A DNA stretch of 51,531 bases from Paracoccaceae bacterium. GTDB taxonomy: Bacteria > Pseudomonadota > Alphaproteobacteria > Rhodobacterales > Rhodobacteraceae. The stretch spans positions 28,845-80,375 of the forward strand of contig WRPH01000033.1 in the NCBI GenBank assembly GCA_009773375.1, given 5' to 3'. Positions 24,928 to 33,789 of this stretch are shown here, piece by piece (the stretch's first letter is position 1; each line of letters opens with the position of its first letter). The translations under genes and the position numbers were made by a program. The notes beneath the pieces are model-generated. The model was not told the origin of the DNA. It searched no databases and worked only from the letters and a program-made list of their open reading frames with translations.

Positions 24928-26739
24928 ATGGCACGCGCACCCCTTCTCCAGCTTTCTGGCATCTCGCTGACTTTCGGCGGCAATCCCGTTTTCGACGAGC
25001 TCGATCTTGTCGTGCAACCCGGTGACCGGGTGGCCCTGGTGGGCCGCAACGGCTCGGGCAAATCCACCTTGATGAAGGTGATGGCCGGACTGGTCGAACC
25101 CGACAAGGGTCTGCGGGTGGTGCCACCGGGCGTGACGGTTGGCTATATGGAGCAAGACCCCGATCTGGCGGGTTTTGAAACCTTGGGCGATTACGCGGCG
25201 TCAAAGCTGCCGATTGGTGAAGAATACAAGGTGCCGATGGTGGCCGAAGGGCTGAAGTTCAACCCCGACACGCCGGTTGCGACCGCCTCGGGGGGCGAGC
25301 GTCGCCGTGCTGCGCTGGCCAAGCTGATGGCCGAAGCGCCCGAACTGATGCTGCTGGACGAACCGACCAACCATCTCGATATCCAAGCCATTGAATGGCT
25401 TGAAGAAGAGCTGAAAAACACCCGCACCGCCTTTGTACTGATTTCGCACGACCGCGCCTTTTTGCGCGCGCTGACCAAGGCGACGCTGTGGATTGATCGC
25501 GGTCAGGTCCGCCGCCGCGAATCTGGCTTTGACGGATTTGAGGAATGGCGCGAAACCGTCTGGGCCGAAGAGGATGAAGCCCGCCACAAGCTGGATCGCA
25601 AGATCAAGGCCGAGGCAAAATGGGCCGTCGAAGGCATTTCTGCCCGCCGTAAACGCAATCAGGGCCGGGTGCGCGCGCTTGCAGCACTGCGCGAAGAACG
25701 TGGCAGTCAGATCCGGCGTCAGGGTACTGCTCAGTTGGAGCTGGATTCGGGAACGCAATCGGGCAAGCGGGTGATCGAGGCCAAAGGTATCTCCAAGGTT
25801 TTTGGCGACAAGCTGATCGTGCAGGATTTCGATCTGCGCATCCAGCGCGGCGACCGGGTTGCTTTCGTCGGGCCTAACGGTGTTGGAAAAACCACGCTTC
25901 TCAAGATGTTGACGGGCGAACTTCAACCAGACTCCGGCACAGTGCAACTTGGCACCAATCTGGAAATCGCCGTGTTTGACCAGGCCCGCGCGCGGCTCGA
26001 TCCGAATGCGACACTGTGGGACAGCCTGACCAACGATCCGCTGATGGCGGTTTCGGGCAGTTCGGATCAGGTGATGGTGCGCGGCAATCCGAAACATGTC
26101 GTGGCTTACCTGAAAGACTTCCTGTTTGATGAGCGTCAGGCCCGCGCCCCGGTGCGGTCGCTTTCAGGCGGTGAAAAGGCGCGGCTTTTGCTGGCAAAAT
26201 TGATGGCGCAGCCGTCAAACCTGCTGATCATGGACGAACCGACCAACGATCTGGACGTGGAAACGCTGGATCTGCTGCAAGATATCTTGGGCGATTATGA
26301 CGGCACCGTGCTGCTGGTCAGCCACGACCGCGATTTCATCGACCGGATTGCCACCTCGACCGTCGCCTTGGAAGGCCGCGGCCGCGCCACGGTCTATCCG
26401 GGCGGCTGGTCGGACTATCAGGCGCAGCGGGTGGTTTCCGGTGCGACCTTGACGGCGGATAATTCTGCAAAAACAGCGAGTTCAGCGACACAAGCAAAGC
26501 AAGCTGTAAGGAAGGCCGATGGCTTGACCTTCACCGAACGCAAACGGTTGGACGCGCTGCCGGGCCTGATCGAAAAGCTGGAGGCCGAGATTGGCCGTCT
26601 GGCCGATTTCCTTTCGGACCCCGGCATGTTCAGCAAAGAGCCGGTGAAATTCCGCAAGGCGGGCGAGGCGATGTCTGAACGCCAGGCCCAGCTTGCCGCT
26701 GCCGAACAAGAATGGTTGACACTCGCCGAACGCGCCTAG
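24928..26739 (+). CDS. uup: ABC-F ATPase, Uup-like
   Basis: The 603-residue protein has two ABC domains and no membrane segment: Walker A GRNGSGKST (39-47), ASGGERRRA and LLDEPTNHLD in the first; GPNGVGKTT, LSGGEKARL and IMDEPTNDLD in the second. The C-terminal 80 residues form the coiled coil typical of Uup (FTERKRLDALPGLIEKLEAEI). Uup-type proteins act on ribosomes or branched DNA structures. The last four bases overlap tail to tail with the next gene. Confidence 0.9.
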   Translation: MARAPLLQLSGISLTFGGNPVFDELDLVVQPGDRVALVGRNGSGKSTLMKVMAGLVEPDKGLRVVPPGVTVGYMEQDPDLAGFETLGDYAASKLPIGEEYKVPMVAEGLKFNPDTPVATASGGERRRAALAKLMAEAPELMLLDEPTNHLDIQAIEWLEEELKNTRTAFVLISHDRAFLRALTKATLWIDRGQVRRRESGFDGFEEWRETVWAEEDEARHKLDRKIKAEAKWAVEGISARRKRNQGRVRALAALREERGSQIRRQGTAQLELDSGTQSGKRVIEAKGISKVFGDKLIVQDFDLRIQRGDRVAFVGPNGVGKTTLLKMLTGELQPDSGTVQLGTNLEIAVFDQARARLDPNATLWDSLTNDPLMAVSGSSDQVMVRGNPKHVVAYLKDFLFDERQARAPVRSLSGGEKARLLLAKLMAQPSNLLIMDEPTNDLDVETLDLLQDILGDYDGTVLLVSHDRDFIDRIATSTVALEGRGRATVYPGGWSDYQAQRVVSGATLTADNSAKTASSATQAKQAVRKADGLTFTERKRLDALPGLIEKLEAEIGRLADFLSDPGMFSKEPVKFRKAGEAMSERQAQLAAAEQEWLTLAERA

Positions 26740-27215
26740 TTGCATAACTCTCCCGGCACGTTCGGAATCAGGAAAACCCGGTCATCGCCCTGCACGCCCG
26801 AGATTTCGACGAACTTGTCGCCTTCAAACCGCATACCCTGCCTGCCAACCGTCAGCCGCAGCGCGCCGTTGTTTTTCCCGGTCAGGGTGAAAGCCCCGGC
26901 ATCGCCTTCCAGCAGGCAAATCAGCCCTTTGCCCTTGGTGTTGCAGGTGGCAAGGCCGTGATACTGAAAGCGATCACCGCGCAGGGTCACGAACACATCC
27001 AGCAGCGGCACCCTGCCGCCAGCACTGAGCGCCGAAACCATCACGGCAATTTCGGTCACCACCTGATCGGGGTGTGTCGCCAGATGGCTCTTTGAATAAC
27101 TGCGCACAAAGCAGCCGGAACTGGGCAGCGCAGGATTGCTGAAATGGCTATCCAGAACATTTTCGGCATAGGCCGGGCTGGTCATAATACAAAGCGCAGC
27201 AATGAGTTTACGCAT
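26736..27215 (-). CDS. Secreted hypothetical protein
   Basis: The 159-residue protein starts with a signal peptide (MRKLIAALCIMTSPAYA). The mature part has several cysteines, including one near the N-terminus, a CNTKGKGLIC pair and one at the end (GELCN), so periplasmic disulfides are plausible. I recognise no domain. The ATG at 27215 has AGGTGA six bases upstream; longer frames lack one. It is convergent with the ABC-F gene and downstream of the decarboxylase gene by 59 bases. Confidence 0.65.
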   Translation of the reverse strand: MRKLIAALCIMTSPAYAENVLDSHFSNPALPSSGCFVRSYSKSHLATHPDQVVTEIAVMVSALSAGGRVPLLDVFVTLRGDRFQYHGLATCNTKGKGLICLLEGDAGAFTLTGKNNGALRLTVGRQGMRFEGDKFVEISGVQGDDRVFLIPNVPGELCN

Positions 27216-27274
27216 GAACTTCACCTGCATTTTAAAGTTTTCCGCAGTTTGTCGGGGCGCTGCCAGCTGACATG

Positions 27275-28663
27275 TTAAATTTGCGCCACAAGCTCTGTCA
27301 CCACCTGTGGAATCATCATGACATCCTCGCGGGTGCAATCAAACTGACCGACCTGCACCCGGATCACATAGGCACCGTCATGCCGGGTCTGGGTCAGATA
27401 AATCCGGCCATCGTCGTTGATCCGGTTCAGCAAGATTTCGGTGGCGGCATCATCGCCTAGCGCAAAAGTATAAAGCGACAGAACGGGTTGCGTGACAATC
27501 TTCACACCCGGAATCAGCGCCAGCGCCTCGGCCGATTCGCGCGCCCAGACGACGTGATTGCGGATACGGGTACGCAACCCCTCCAGCCCATAGGCGCGCA
27601 GGGTGAACCACAGCTTCAGCGCGCGGAACCGACGGCCAAGCGGCACTGTCCATTCGTTGAAATTCACGATTTCCTCGCGCCCGGCGGTTTCCAGATAGGT
27701 CGGGCGCAGGCCGAGGGTTTTGACTTGCGGTGTCGGATCGCGCAGGAACTGGATGGCGCAATCGAACTGAACGCCCAACCATTTGTGCGGATTAAACACA
27801 ATCGAATCAGCGCCTTCGATCCCGGCCCACAGTGTGCGAAACTCGGGGCAGATCATTGCCGAACCTGCCCAGGCCGCATCAACATGCACCGGCAGAGCTT
27901 CGGCCTTGGCGACAGCGATACAATCGGCAATGCGGTCAAACGCGCCGATCGAGGTGCCTCCGGCGCAGAGCACCACCCCGGCAGGCAGCATCCCCGCCAC
28001 CCGGTCCGCTGCAATCGCCGCAGCCAAAGCCTCGGGCCGCATCGAAAAGCTGGCATCGGTGGGGATCTTGACCAGATTGTCCTGGCCTATCCCCGCGACG
28101 CGAATGGCCTTGTCGACCGAGGAATGCGTCTGCGCGCTGGCATAGAAGCGCAACACAGCTTGTCCAGACAACCCCTTGATATTGCCATTGAAAGCCAGTG
28201 CCTGTTCGCGCATCGTCAGCACCGCTGACAGCGTGGTCGTGGTGGCGGAATCGTGGATGGTGCCGGTGAAACCCTCGGGCAGACCCACGGCCTGGCGCAG
28301 CCAATCGATCATCACCTGTTCAATCTCGGTCGCGGCCGGCGAGGTTTGCCACAGCATGCCCTGACAGGCCATCGCGTTGGCCAATTGCTCGGCCAGCATC
28401 GAGGCGGGCGAGGCGTTGGCGGGAAAATAGGCAAAGAAGCGCGGGTGCTGCCAATGGGTCATGCCGCCCGGCACGATACGTTCGAAATCGGCGAAAATCT
28501 GCTCCATCGACTCGGGCGCGTCGGGCGGCGAGGCGGGCAGTTCTGCCGCAATCGCGCCGGGAACCAGCGGTGCGCGCACGGGTCGGTCGCGCAAACCGGC
28601 ATGATAGGCGGTGGCCCAGTCGGCGGCACGCTTGGACCAGTGGTTCAGATCATCGTGGTTCAT
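27275..28663 (-). CDS. PLP-dependent aromatic-L-amino-acid-type decarboxylase
   Basis: The 462-residue group II decarboxylase has PLP-binding lysine K294 in NPHKWLG, H180 (stacks on the cofactor) and D262 in VHVDAAWAGS. The ERIVPGGMTHWQHP segment near 61-74 is typical of the DOPA/tryptophan/tyrosine group; the exact substrate is not clear from sequence. It would form an amine and CO2 in the cytoplasm. A perfect inverted repeat lies upstream (28690-28716). It is divergent from cysS. Confidence 0.87.
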   Translation of the reverse strand: MNHDDLNHWSKRAADWATAYHAGLRDRPVRAPLVPGAIAAELPASPPDAPESMEQIFADFERIVPGGMTHWQHPRFFAYFPANASPASMLAEQLANAMACQGMLWQTSPAATEIEQVMIDWLRQAVGLPEGFTGTIHDSATTTTLSAVLTMREQALAFNGNIKGLSGQAVLRFYASAQTHSSVDKAIRVAGIGQDNLVKIPTDASFSMRPEALAAAIAADRVAGMLPAGVVLCAGGTSIGAFDRIADCIAVAKAEALPVHVDAAWAGSAMICPEFRTLWAGIEGADSIVFNPHKWLGVQFDCAIQFLRDPTPQVKTLGLRPTYLETAGREEIVNFNEWTVPLGRRFRALKLWFTLRAYGLEGLRTRIRNHVVWARESAEALALIPGVKIVTQPVLSLYTFALGDDAATEILLNRINDDGRIYLTQTRHDGAYVIRVQVGQFDCTREDVMMIPQVVTELVAQI

Positions 28664-28689
28664 CGGCGGCTCCCTAAGCTTTGCCGATA

Positions 28690-28716
28690 TGTGAAGCCAG
28701 ATGCGCCCGCTTCACA
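28690..28716. promoter_or_regulatory. Perfect inverted repeat, likely operator
   Basis: TGTGAAGC (28690-28697) and GCTTCACA (28709-28716) are perfect 8-base arms with an 11-base spacer. It lies 26 bases from the decarboxylase start and centred about 55 bases before the predicted cysS-operon start, so it could serve either gene. Confidence 0.5.
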
Positions 28717-28722
28717 ACCCCC

Positions 28723-28751
28723 TTGGCGCGCGCGGACGGCTGCGCTAAAAT
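28723..28751 (+). promoter_or_regulatory. Promoter of the leader peptide and cysS operon
   Basis: TTGGCG (28723-28728), exactly 17 bases, TAAAAT (28746-28751). Six bases later is the A of the ATG at 28758, a standard distance for the transcription start. Confidence 0.6.
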
Positions 28752-28757
28752 TGGCGC

Positions 28758-28802
28758 ATGAGGACGATGGGCATCATTTGCATTTGCTGCATTTCCCGCT
28801 GA
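28758..28802 (+). CDS. Cysteine-rich leader peptide upstream of cysS (14 residues)
   Basis: The short frame reads MRTMGIICICCISR and stops at TGA. Three of its 14 codons are TGC (residues 8, 10 and 11) in front of the cysteinyl-tRNA synthetase gene. The ATG lies where the promoter at 28723-28751 would start transcription, so the mRNA would be leaderless. This is the layout of cysteine-responsive leader peptides described in mycobacteria, where slow decoding of cysteine codons alters downstream expression. Here the regulatory role is inference. No T-rich terminator follows; instead two mutually exclusive foldings lie between the peptide and cysS. A chance frame cannot be excluded without comparative data. 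Confidence 0.55.
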   Translation: MRTMGIICICCISR

Positions 28803-28810
28803 CAACAGTC

Positions 28811-28863
28811 GCGCGGGCCTGTCACCTCATTCCCTAATCAGGATCAAGCTGATAGACCCGCGC
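28811..28863 (+). promoter_or_regulatory. Competing hairpins in the cysS leader
   Basis: GCGCGGGCCTGTC (28811-28823) can pair with GATAGACCCGCGC (28851-28863) with one mismatch and one wobble. An inner hairpin ATCAG / CTGAT (28837-28841 / 28849-28853) overlaps it at 28851-28853, so the full versions exclude each other. CCTC at 28825-28828 could also pair with the cysS ribosome-binding GAGG. Confidence 0.4.
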
Positions 28864-28898
28864 CGGGAACGCGCGCAAAGGCTAATTCGAGGGTTGCG

Positions 28899-30395
28899 AT
28901 GATCAGACTGCACAATAGCAAGACGCGGGTGAAGGAAGAGTTCACGCCGATTGATCCGAACAATGTGCGGATGTATGTCTGCGGCCCGACGGTTTACGAC
29001 CGCGCGCATCTGGGTAACGGCCGCCCGGTCGTGGTGTTCGATGTGCTGTTCCGGCTCCTGCGCCATGTTTATGGTGAGGGTCACGTCACCTATGTGCGCA
29101 ATTTCACCGATGTCGATGACAAGATCAACGCCACCGCCTTGGCGCGCAAAGCCGCTGGTGATCCGCGGAGTTTGGAGGCGCTGATCCACGAGCGCACCGA
29201 GGAAACCATCGGCTGGTATCACGCTGACATGGACGCGCTGGGGGCGCTGCGCCCGACGCATGAGCCGCGCGCGACCGAATATATCGGTGCCATGGTGGCG
29301 ATGATCGAAGACCTGATCGCCAAGGGCCACGCCTATGCCAAGGAAGGCCACGCACTGTTTCGTGTACGTTCGTACAAGGACTACGGCGCGCTGTCGGGGC
29401 GGTCGGTTGATGACATGATCGCAGGCGCGCGGGTTGAAGTGGCCCCCTTCAAGGAAGACCCGATGGATTTCGTGCTGTGGAAGCCGTCCTCTGGCGACGA
29501 GCCGGGCTGGGATAGCCCCTGGGGCCGGGGCCGTCCGGGCTGGCACATTGAATGCTCGGCGATGGCAGATGATTTGCTTTGGCAAAAACCTAAGAAGGAT
29601 GGTCAACTTTCAAATGCAGGACTCCAACACCCACATAGCTTCGATATCCACGGCGGCGGGTTAGATCTGCAATTTCCCCACCACGAAAATGAGATCGCAC
29701 AATCCTGCTGTGCGCACGCTACAGAAGACGATCCTTTAGGCCGCAGTAAGTTTGCACAATACTGGATGCATAATGAGATGTTGCAGGTTGAGGGTAAGAA
29801 GATGTCCAAGAGCTTGGGCAATTTCTTCACCGTGCGGGATTTGCTGGATCAGGGCGTGCCGGGGGAAGTGATCCGGTTTGTGTATCTGAGCACGCATTAC
29901 TCCAAGCCGATGGATTGGACCTCAACAAAAGCGCAGCAGGCTTTAGAGGCCTTGTCGGGCTTTCTTGGGCTTGTAACCAAAGCTGTTAAAGCTGGCGAAA
30001 TTGACCGACCTGTGACAGCTGCCGATATCGACCCGTTAATAATAGAGGCCGTTGCGGACGATTTGAATACATCACAGGCGATCACCGTTCTGCACAAACT
30101 TGCCCGCGAGAAGCAGGCAATAACCCTTTTGGCTTCATTGAATTTCCTTGGTTTCGATTTCTCGACAATTGATGCCTACTGGGAAGGCAATGATGCTTCT
30201 GTGGCGTTGACTGCTCTCGGGGCAGAACTGAGCCGACTTCGTGAAGAAGCCATGGTCACCAAAGACTTTGCGAAGGTGGATGAGTTGAAGGCTGCTCTCA
30301 CAATGGCGGGCATTGAAGTTAGAATGTCAAAAGCAGGCGTTGAGCTTTTTCCGGCACCCAACTTCGATCCAACCAAGCTAGAGGCCCTCAAATGA
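28899..30395 (+). CDS. cysS: Cysteinyl-tRNA synthetase
   Basis: The 498-residue class I synthetase charges tRNA-Cys. It has the zinc cysteine C28, HIGH-type HLGN (37-40) and KMSKS at about 301-305. GAGG precedes the ATG. Base composition shifts inside the gene: one 60-base line near 29221 has 44 G+C, whereas the line at 30121 has 23. Low-GC stretches run from about 29570 to 29800 and from about 29920 to 30390, with TTA and CTT leucine codons unlike the neighbours, suggesting recombination with a foreign cysS. The reading frame is intact. It overlaps cimA by four bases. Confidence 0.96.
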   Translation: MIRLHNSKTRVKEEFTPIDPNNVRMYVCGPTVYDRAHLGNGRPVVVFDVLFRLLRHVYGEGHVTYVRNFTDVDDKINATALARKAAGDPRSLEALIHERTEETIGWYHADMDALGALRPTHEPRATEYIGAMVAMIEDLIAKGHAYAKEGHALFRVRSYKDYGALSGRSVDDMIAGARVEVAPFKEDPMDFVLWKPSSGDEPGWDSPWGRGRPGWHIECSAMADDLLWQKPKKDGQLSNAGLQHPHSFDIHGGGLDLQFPHHENEIAQSCCAHATEDDPLGRSKFAQYWMHNEMLQVEGKKMSKSLGNFFTVRDLLDQGVPGEVIRFVYLSTHYSKPMDWTSTKAQQALEALSGFLGLVTKAVKAGEIDRPVTAADIDPLIIEAVADDLNTSQAITVLHKLAREKQAITLLASLNFLGFDFSTIDAYWEGNDASVALTALGAELSRLREEAMVTKDFAKVDELKAALTMAGIEVRMSKAGVELFPAPNFDPTKLEALK

Positions 30396-32017
30396 CCCGC
30401 GAGCGCCTCTATATGTTCGATACCACCCTGCGCGACGGCCAGCAGACCCAGGGCGTGCAATTCTCCACCGCTGAAAAGCTTCAGATCGCGCAGGCGCTTG
30501 ATGCGTTGGGGGTGGATTATATCGAGGGCGGTTGGCCGGGGGCGAACCCGACGGACTCCGAATTTTTCGCCCATGCGCCGCAAACCCGCGCGACGATGAC
30601 GGCGTTTGGCATGACCAAGCGCGTCGGGCGGTCGGCGGAAAATGACGATGTGCTGGCGGCGGTGCTGGATGCGGGCACGCCTGCGGTCTGTCTGGTCGGC
30701 AAGACCCATGAATTCCACGTCACCACCGCGCTTGGCGTGACGTTGGAGGAAAACCGCGAGGCGATTGCCGCATCGTTCAAGCATGTTGCGGCCAAGGGGC
30801 GCGAGGCGCTGTTTGATGCCGAGCATTTCTTTGACGGCTACCGCGCCAACCCCAATTATGCGCTGTCTTGCCTGCGGGCGGCGTTGCAGGCGGGCGCGCG
30901 CTGGATCGTGCTGTGCGACACCAACGGCGGCACCTTGCCGTCGGAAGTGGGCCGGGTGGTGCGCGAGGTGATCGGGGCGGGGATTCCGGGCGACCGCTTG
31001 GGCATCCATTGCCATGACGATACCGGCAATGCGGTGGCCAATTCCTTGGCTGCGGTCGAGGCGGGTGCGCGGCAGATTCAGGGCACGCTGAACGACGGCT
31101 TGGGCGAACGCTGCGGCAATGCCAACCTGACCACGCTGATCCCGACTTTGCTGCTGAAGGAACCCTTCGCCAGCAGTCTGGAGTGCGGGGTGACGCAGGC
31201 GGGCTTGGCGGGGATGGTGCGCCTGTCGCGGATGCTGGATGACATTCTGAACCGGGTGCCGCTGCGATCTGCGCCTTATGTCGGGGCCAGCGCTTTTGCC
31301 CACAAGGCGGGGCTGCATGCCTCGGCCATTCTGAAAGACCCGACCACCTACGAGCATATCCCGCCGGAAGTGGTGGGGAATGAGCGGATCATTCCGATGT
31401 CCAATCAGGCTGGGCAATCCAACCTGCGCGCCCGTCTGGTCTCGGCCGGGATCGAGGTTGCGGCGGGCGATGCGCGGCTGGGGCGGATTCTGGAGATCGT
31501 CAAGGAACGCGAGGATCAGGGCTATGCCTATGACGGCGCGCAGGCCAGTTTTGAGCTCGTGGCGCGCAAGGAACTGGGGCTGCTGCCGGTGTTTTTCGAG
31601 GTCAAGCGCTACCGGGTGACGGTGGAGCGGCGCAAGAACAAGTATGACCGCATGGTCAGCCTGTCCGAGGCGGTGGTGGTGGTGAAGATCGGCGATCACA
31701 AGATGCTGTCGGTCAGCGAAAGCATGGATGAAACCGGCACCGATCGCGGCCCGGTGAATGCGCTTTCCAAGGCGCTCGCGAAGGATCTGGGGCCGTATCA
31801 GGCGGTGATCGATGATCTGCGGCTGGTTGATTTCAAGGTACGGATCACCCAGGGCGGCACCGAGGCGGTGACGCGGGTGATCATCGATTCCGAAGACAGT
31901 CAGGGGCGGCGCTGGTCTACGGTGGGGGTTTCGGCCAACATCGTCGATGCCAGCTTTGAGGCGCTGCTGGATGCGATCAACTGGAAACTGATCCGCGATG
32001 TCGGGGTGCCTGCATGA
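30392..32017 (+). CDS. cimA: (R)-citramalate synthase
   Basis: The 541-residue enzyme of the LeuA/CimA family starts with [17 protein letters not shown] and carries the [13 protein letters not shown] metal-binding block; the C-terminal 180 residues form the regulatory LeuA-dimer domain. It condenses pyruvate and acetyl-CoA to citramalate in threonine-independent isoleucine synthesis. The EGGWPGANP segment is typical of this long CimA type. It overlaps cysS by four bases and the next gene by four. Composition returns to high GC at its first codons. Confidence 0.92.
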   Translation: MTRERLYMFDTTLRDGQQTQGVQFSTAEKLQIAQALDALGVDYIEGGWPGANPTDSEFFAHAPQTRATMTAFGMTKRVGRSAENDDVLAAVLDAGTPAVCLVGKTHEFHVTTALGVTLEENREAIAASFKHVAAKGREALFDAEHFFDGYRANPNYALSCLRAALQAGARWIVLCDTNGGTLPSEVGRVVREVIGAGIPGDRLGIHCHDDTGNAVANSLAAVEAGARQIQGTLNDGLGERCGNANLTTLIPTLLLKEPFASSLECGVTQAGLAGMVRLSRMLDDILNRVPLRSAPYVGASAFAHKAGLHASAILKDPTTYEHIPPEVVGNERIIPMSNQAGQSNLRARLVSAGIEVAAGDARLGRILEIVKEREDQGYAYDGAQASFELVARKELGLLPVFFEVKRYRVTVERRKNKYDRMVSLSEAVVVVKIGDHKMLSVSESMDETGTDRGPVNALSKALAKDLGPYQAVIDDLRLVDFKVRITQGGTEAVTRVIIDSEDSQGRRWSTVGVSANIVDASFEALLDAINWKLIRDVGVPA

Positions 32018-32775
32018 GCTTGGCGGCCTGCGCGGATCTGGTGCAGCGTGGCGACCCGGATCGGTTTGCGGCGGTGATGGCGGCTCCGCTCGGGGTGCGG
32101 GCGCGGCTTTGGCCGGTTTATGCGTTCAATCTGGAGGTTGCCCGCGCGCCTTGGGTGACGAAGGAGCCGATGATCGCCGAGATGCGGCTGCAATGGTGGC
32201 GCGATGTGGTGGCCGAAGCTGCGCCGCGCGCGCATGAGGTGGCGGGGCCGCTGCATGATTTGATCCGGCAGGCGGGTCTGCCGGTTGCGGTGCTGGACCG
32301 GATGGCGGCGGCGCGGGTTTGGGATGCTTATTCTGAACCGTTCGAGGATCAGCAGGATTTCGACCGCTATCTGGAGGAAACCGGCGCGGGGTTGATGTGG
32401 GCGGCGGCGAAAGCTTGCGGGGCGTCGGATCAGGCCGAGGCGACGGTGCGGGGCTTTGGCTGGGCTGCGGGTCTGGCAGGTTATCTGCGGGCGGTGCCGG
32501 AGTTGGAAAAGCGCGGTCGGGTGCCGCTGGTGGATGGCCGGGCCGAGGCGGTGCAGGATCTGGCGCGGCGGGGGCTGGAGAAGATCGCGGCGGCGCGGGC
32601 CGGGCGGCGGCTGGTGGGGCAGGCGGCTCCGGCGTTGCTGGCGGGCTGGCAGGCCGAGGCGCTGCTGAAGCAGGTCGCGGTTGATCCGCGTGTGGTGGCT
32701 GCGGGCCAGATGGGGCTTTCGGAGTTTTCCCGGCGCGGGCGGCTGGTTTGGCAGGCTTTTTCAGGCCGTTGGTAG
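32014..32775 (+). CDS. Squalene/phytoene synthase-like protein
   Basis: The 253-residue protein belongs to the trans-isoprenyl diphosphate synthase fold group (RLWPVYAFNLEVARAPW, then EMRLQWWRD), but I see no paired DxxxD metal-binding motifs, so it is probably not an active phytoene synthase. It resembles the NDUFAF6-type proteins linked to respiratory complex I assembly. It is coupled to cimA by a four-base overlap (ATGA) and is the last gene of the cysS operon. Confidence 0.72.
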   Translation: MSLAACADLVQRGDPDRFAAVMAAPLGVRARLWPVYAFNLEVARAPWVTKEPMIAEMRLQWWRDVVAEAAPRAHEVAGPLHDLIRQAGLPVAVLDRMAAARVWDAYSEPFEDQQDFDRYLEETGAGLMWAAAKACGASDQAEATVRGFGWAAGLAGYLRAVPELEKRGRVPLVDGRAEAVQDLARRGLEKIAAARAGRRLVGQAAPALLAGWQAEALLKQVAVDPRVVAAGQMGLSEFSRRGRLVWQAFSGRW

Positions 32776-32911
32776 GGTGTCCGCGTGTGGACAGTGACCC
32801 CTTTTGTGATTTTTCAATACCTTAACCCATCGCCTTTACGGTTTGTTAAGCTTTGCACACAGACTGCACACCACTTGCGATGTGCCTGTTTCCATCACAA
32901 CCCATTCAACT

Positions 32912-33775
32912 CTAGCGGAACAGATGCGAAAATTCCTGCTGCACGCGGGCGTTGGATCGGGCATAGGCTTCGCGTATCCGGGCGGTCAGTTCCGCCGCTT
33001 CGGTGAAAACCTGCGGTCGGGAAACGGCCGCGAAGGCATCGGGGGTTTCTGACAGCCGGGTCACAAGTGCGCGCCAATCGGTCGGCGAAAGCGGCTCTGC
33101 AATGCGGTGGCGCAGGTGATCGCACAGATCAAGCCGCAGGCTGGCCGACTCGCGCTGGAATGCGATCAGATCGGGGTGGCCAATCGCGGCCATGACGCGT
33201 TCCGGCGCGGCGGGGCCATAGGGCAGCGCGATGACGTCGCAAAACGACGCCCAGTTTCGCAGCAACTGATAGTGGTTCAGCGGGTGTTCGGGTTTGTCCC
33301 AATCGGCCAGACGCGCGGTCATGGCGGGCAGGCCGGGCATCGGGTTGCGGTCCATGATGCGGCGCGCCCATGCCGACAGCATGGCGTCGGCCTGATCGCG
33401 CAGCGTCACGACGGCGGTGACATCACCATAGCGCGCCAGCTCTTGCACCAAGGGCGCAAAGGTTTGATCCGGCACGGCGATGCTGAACCATTCCGACGAC
33501 AGCAGAACGGCGTTGCAGCCATCGGCCTGCATCATGGTGGCGGCGACGCGGGCCGCAAGCGGCAGGCCGTCATAGCTGTGGAGGTGCCACGGGTTCAGCT
33601 TTTCCAGATGCTCGGCGGCGGCTGACCAGAACAGCGGCATGTGGCGCGCATCGCGCGCGGCAGTTGCGGGGTAGCACAGGCCCGCCTTGCGCAAGGTGTC
33701 ACGTTCGCGGGCAGCGCCGTTTTACAGCGCGGTGGTCGAGGTGCGGGCCTTGCCGATATGCAGGAAAATCTTCAT
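32912..33775 (-). pseudogene. Sulfotransferase-like gene interrupted by an in-frame stop
   Basis: From the ATG at 33775 the protein begins MKIFLHIGKARTSTTAL, which is a sulfotransferase-type 5'-PSB loop, and then meets TAA at 33724-33722 (codon 18). The same frame continues without a break for another 270 codons, from NGAARERDTLRKAG to the TAG at 32914-32912. The stop could arise from CAA by one C-to-T change, since such loops are commonly followed by glutamine. Restart at an internal codon would lose the cofactor loop. It may be a pseudogene, or the stop may be a sequencing error. It lies 14 bases after the MFS gene on the same strand. Confidence 0.75.
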
Positions 33776-33789
33776 CCGGCAGCCCTGCG

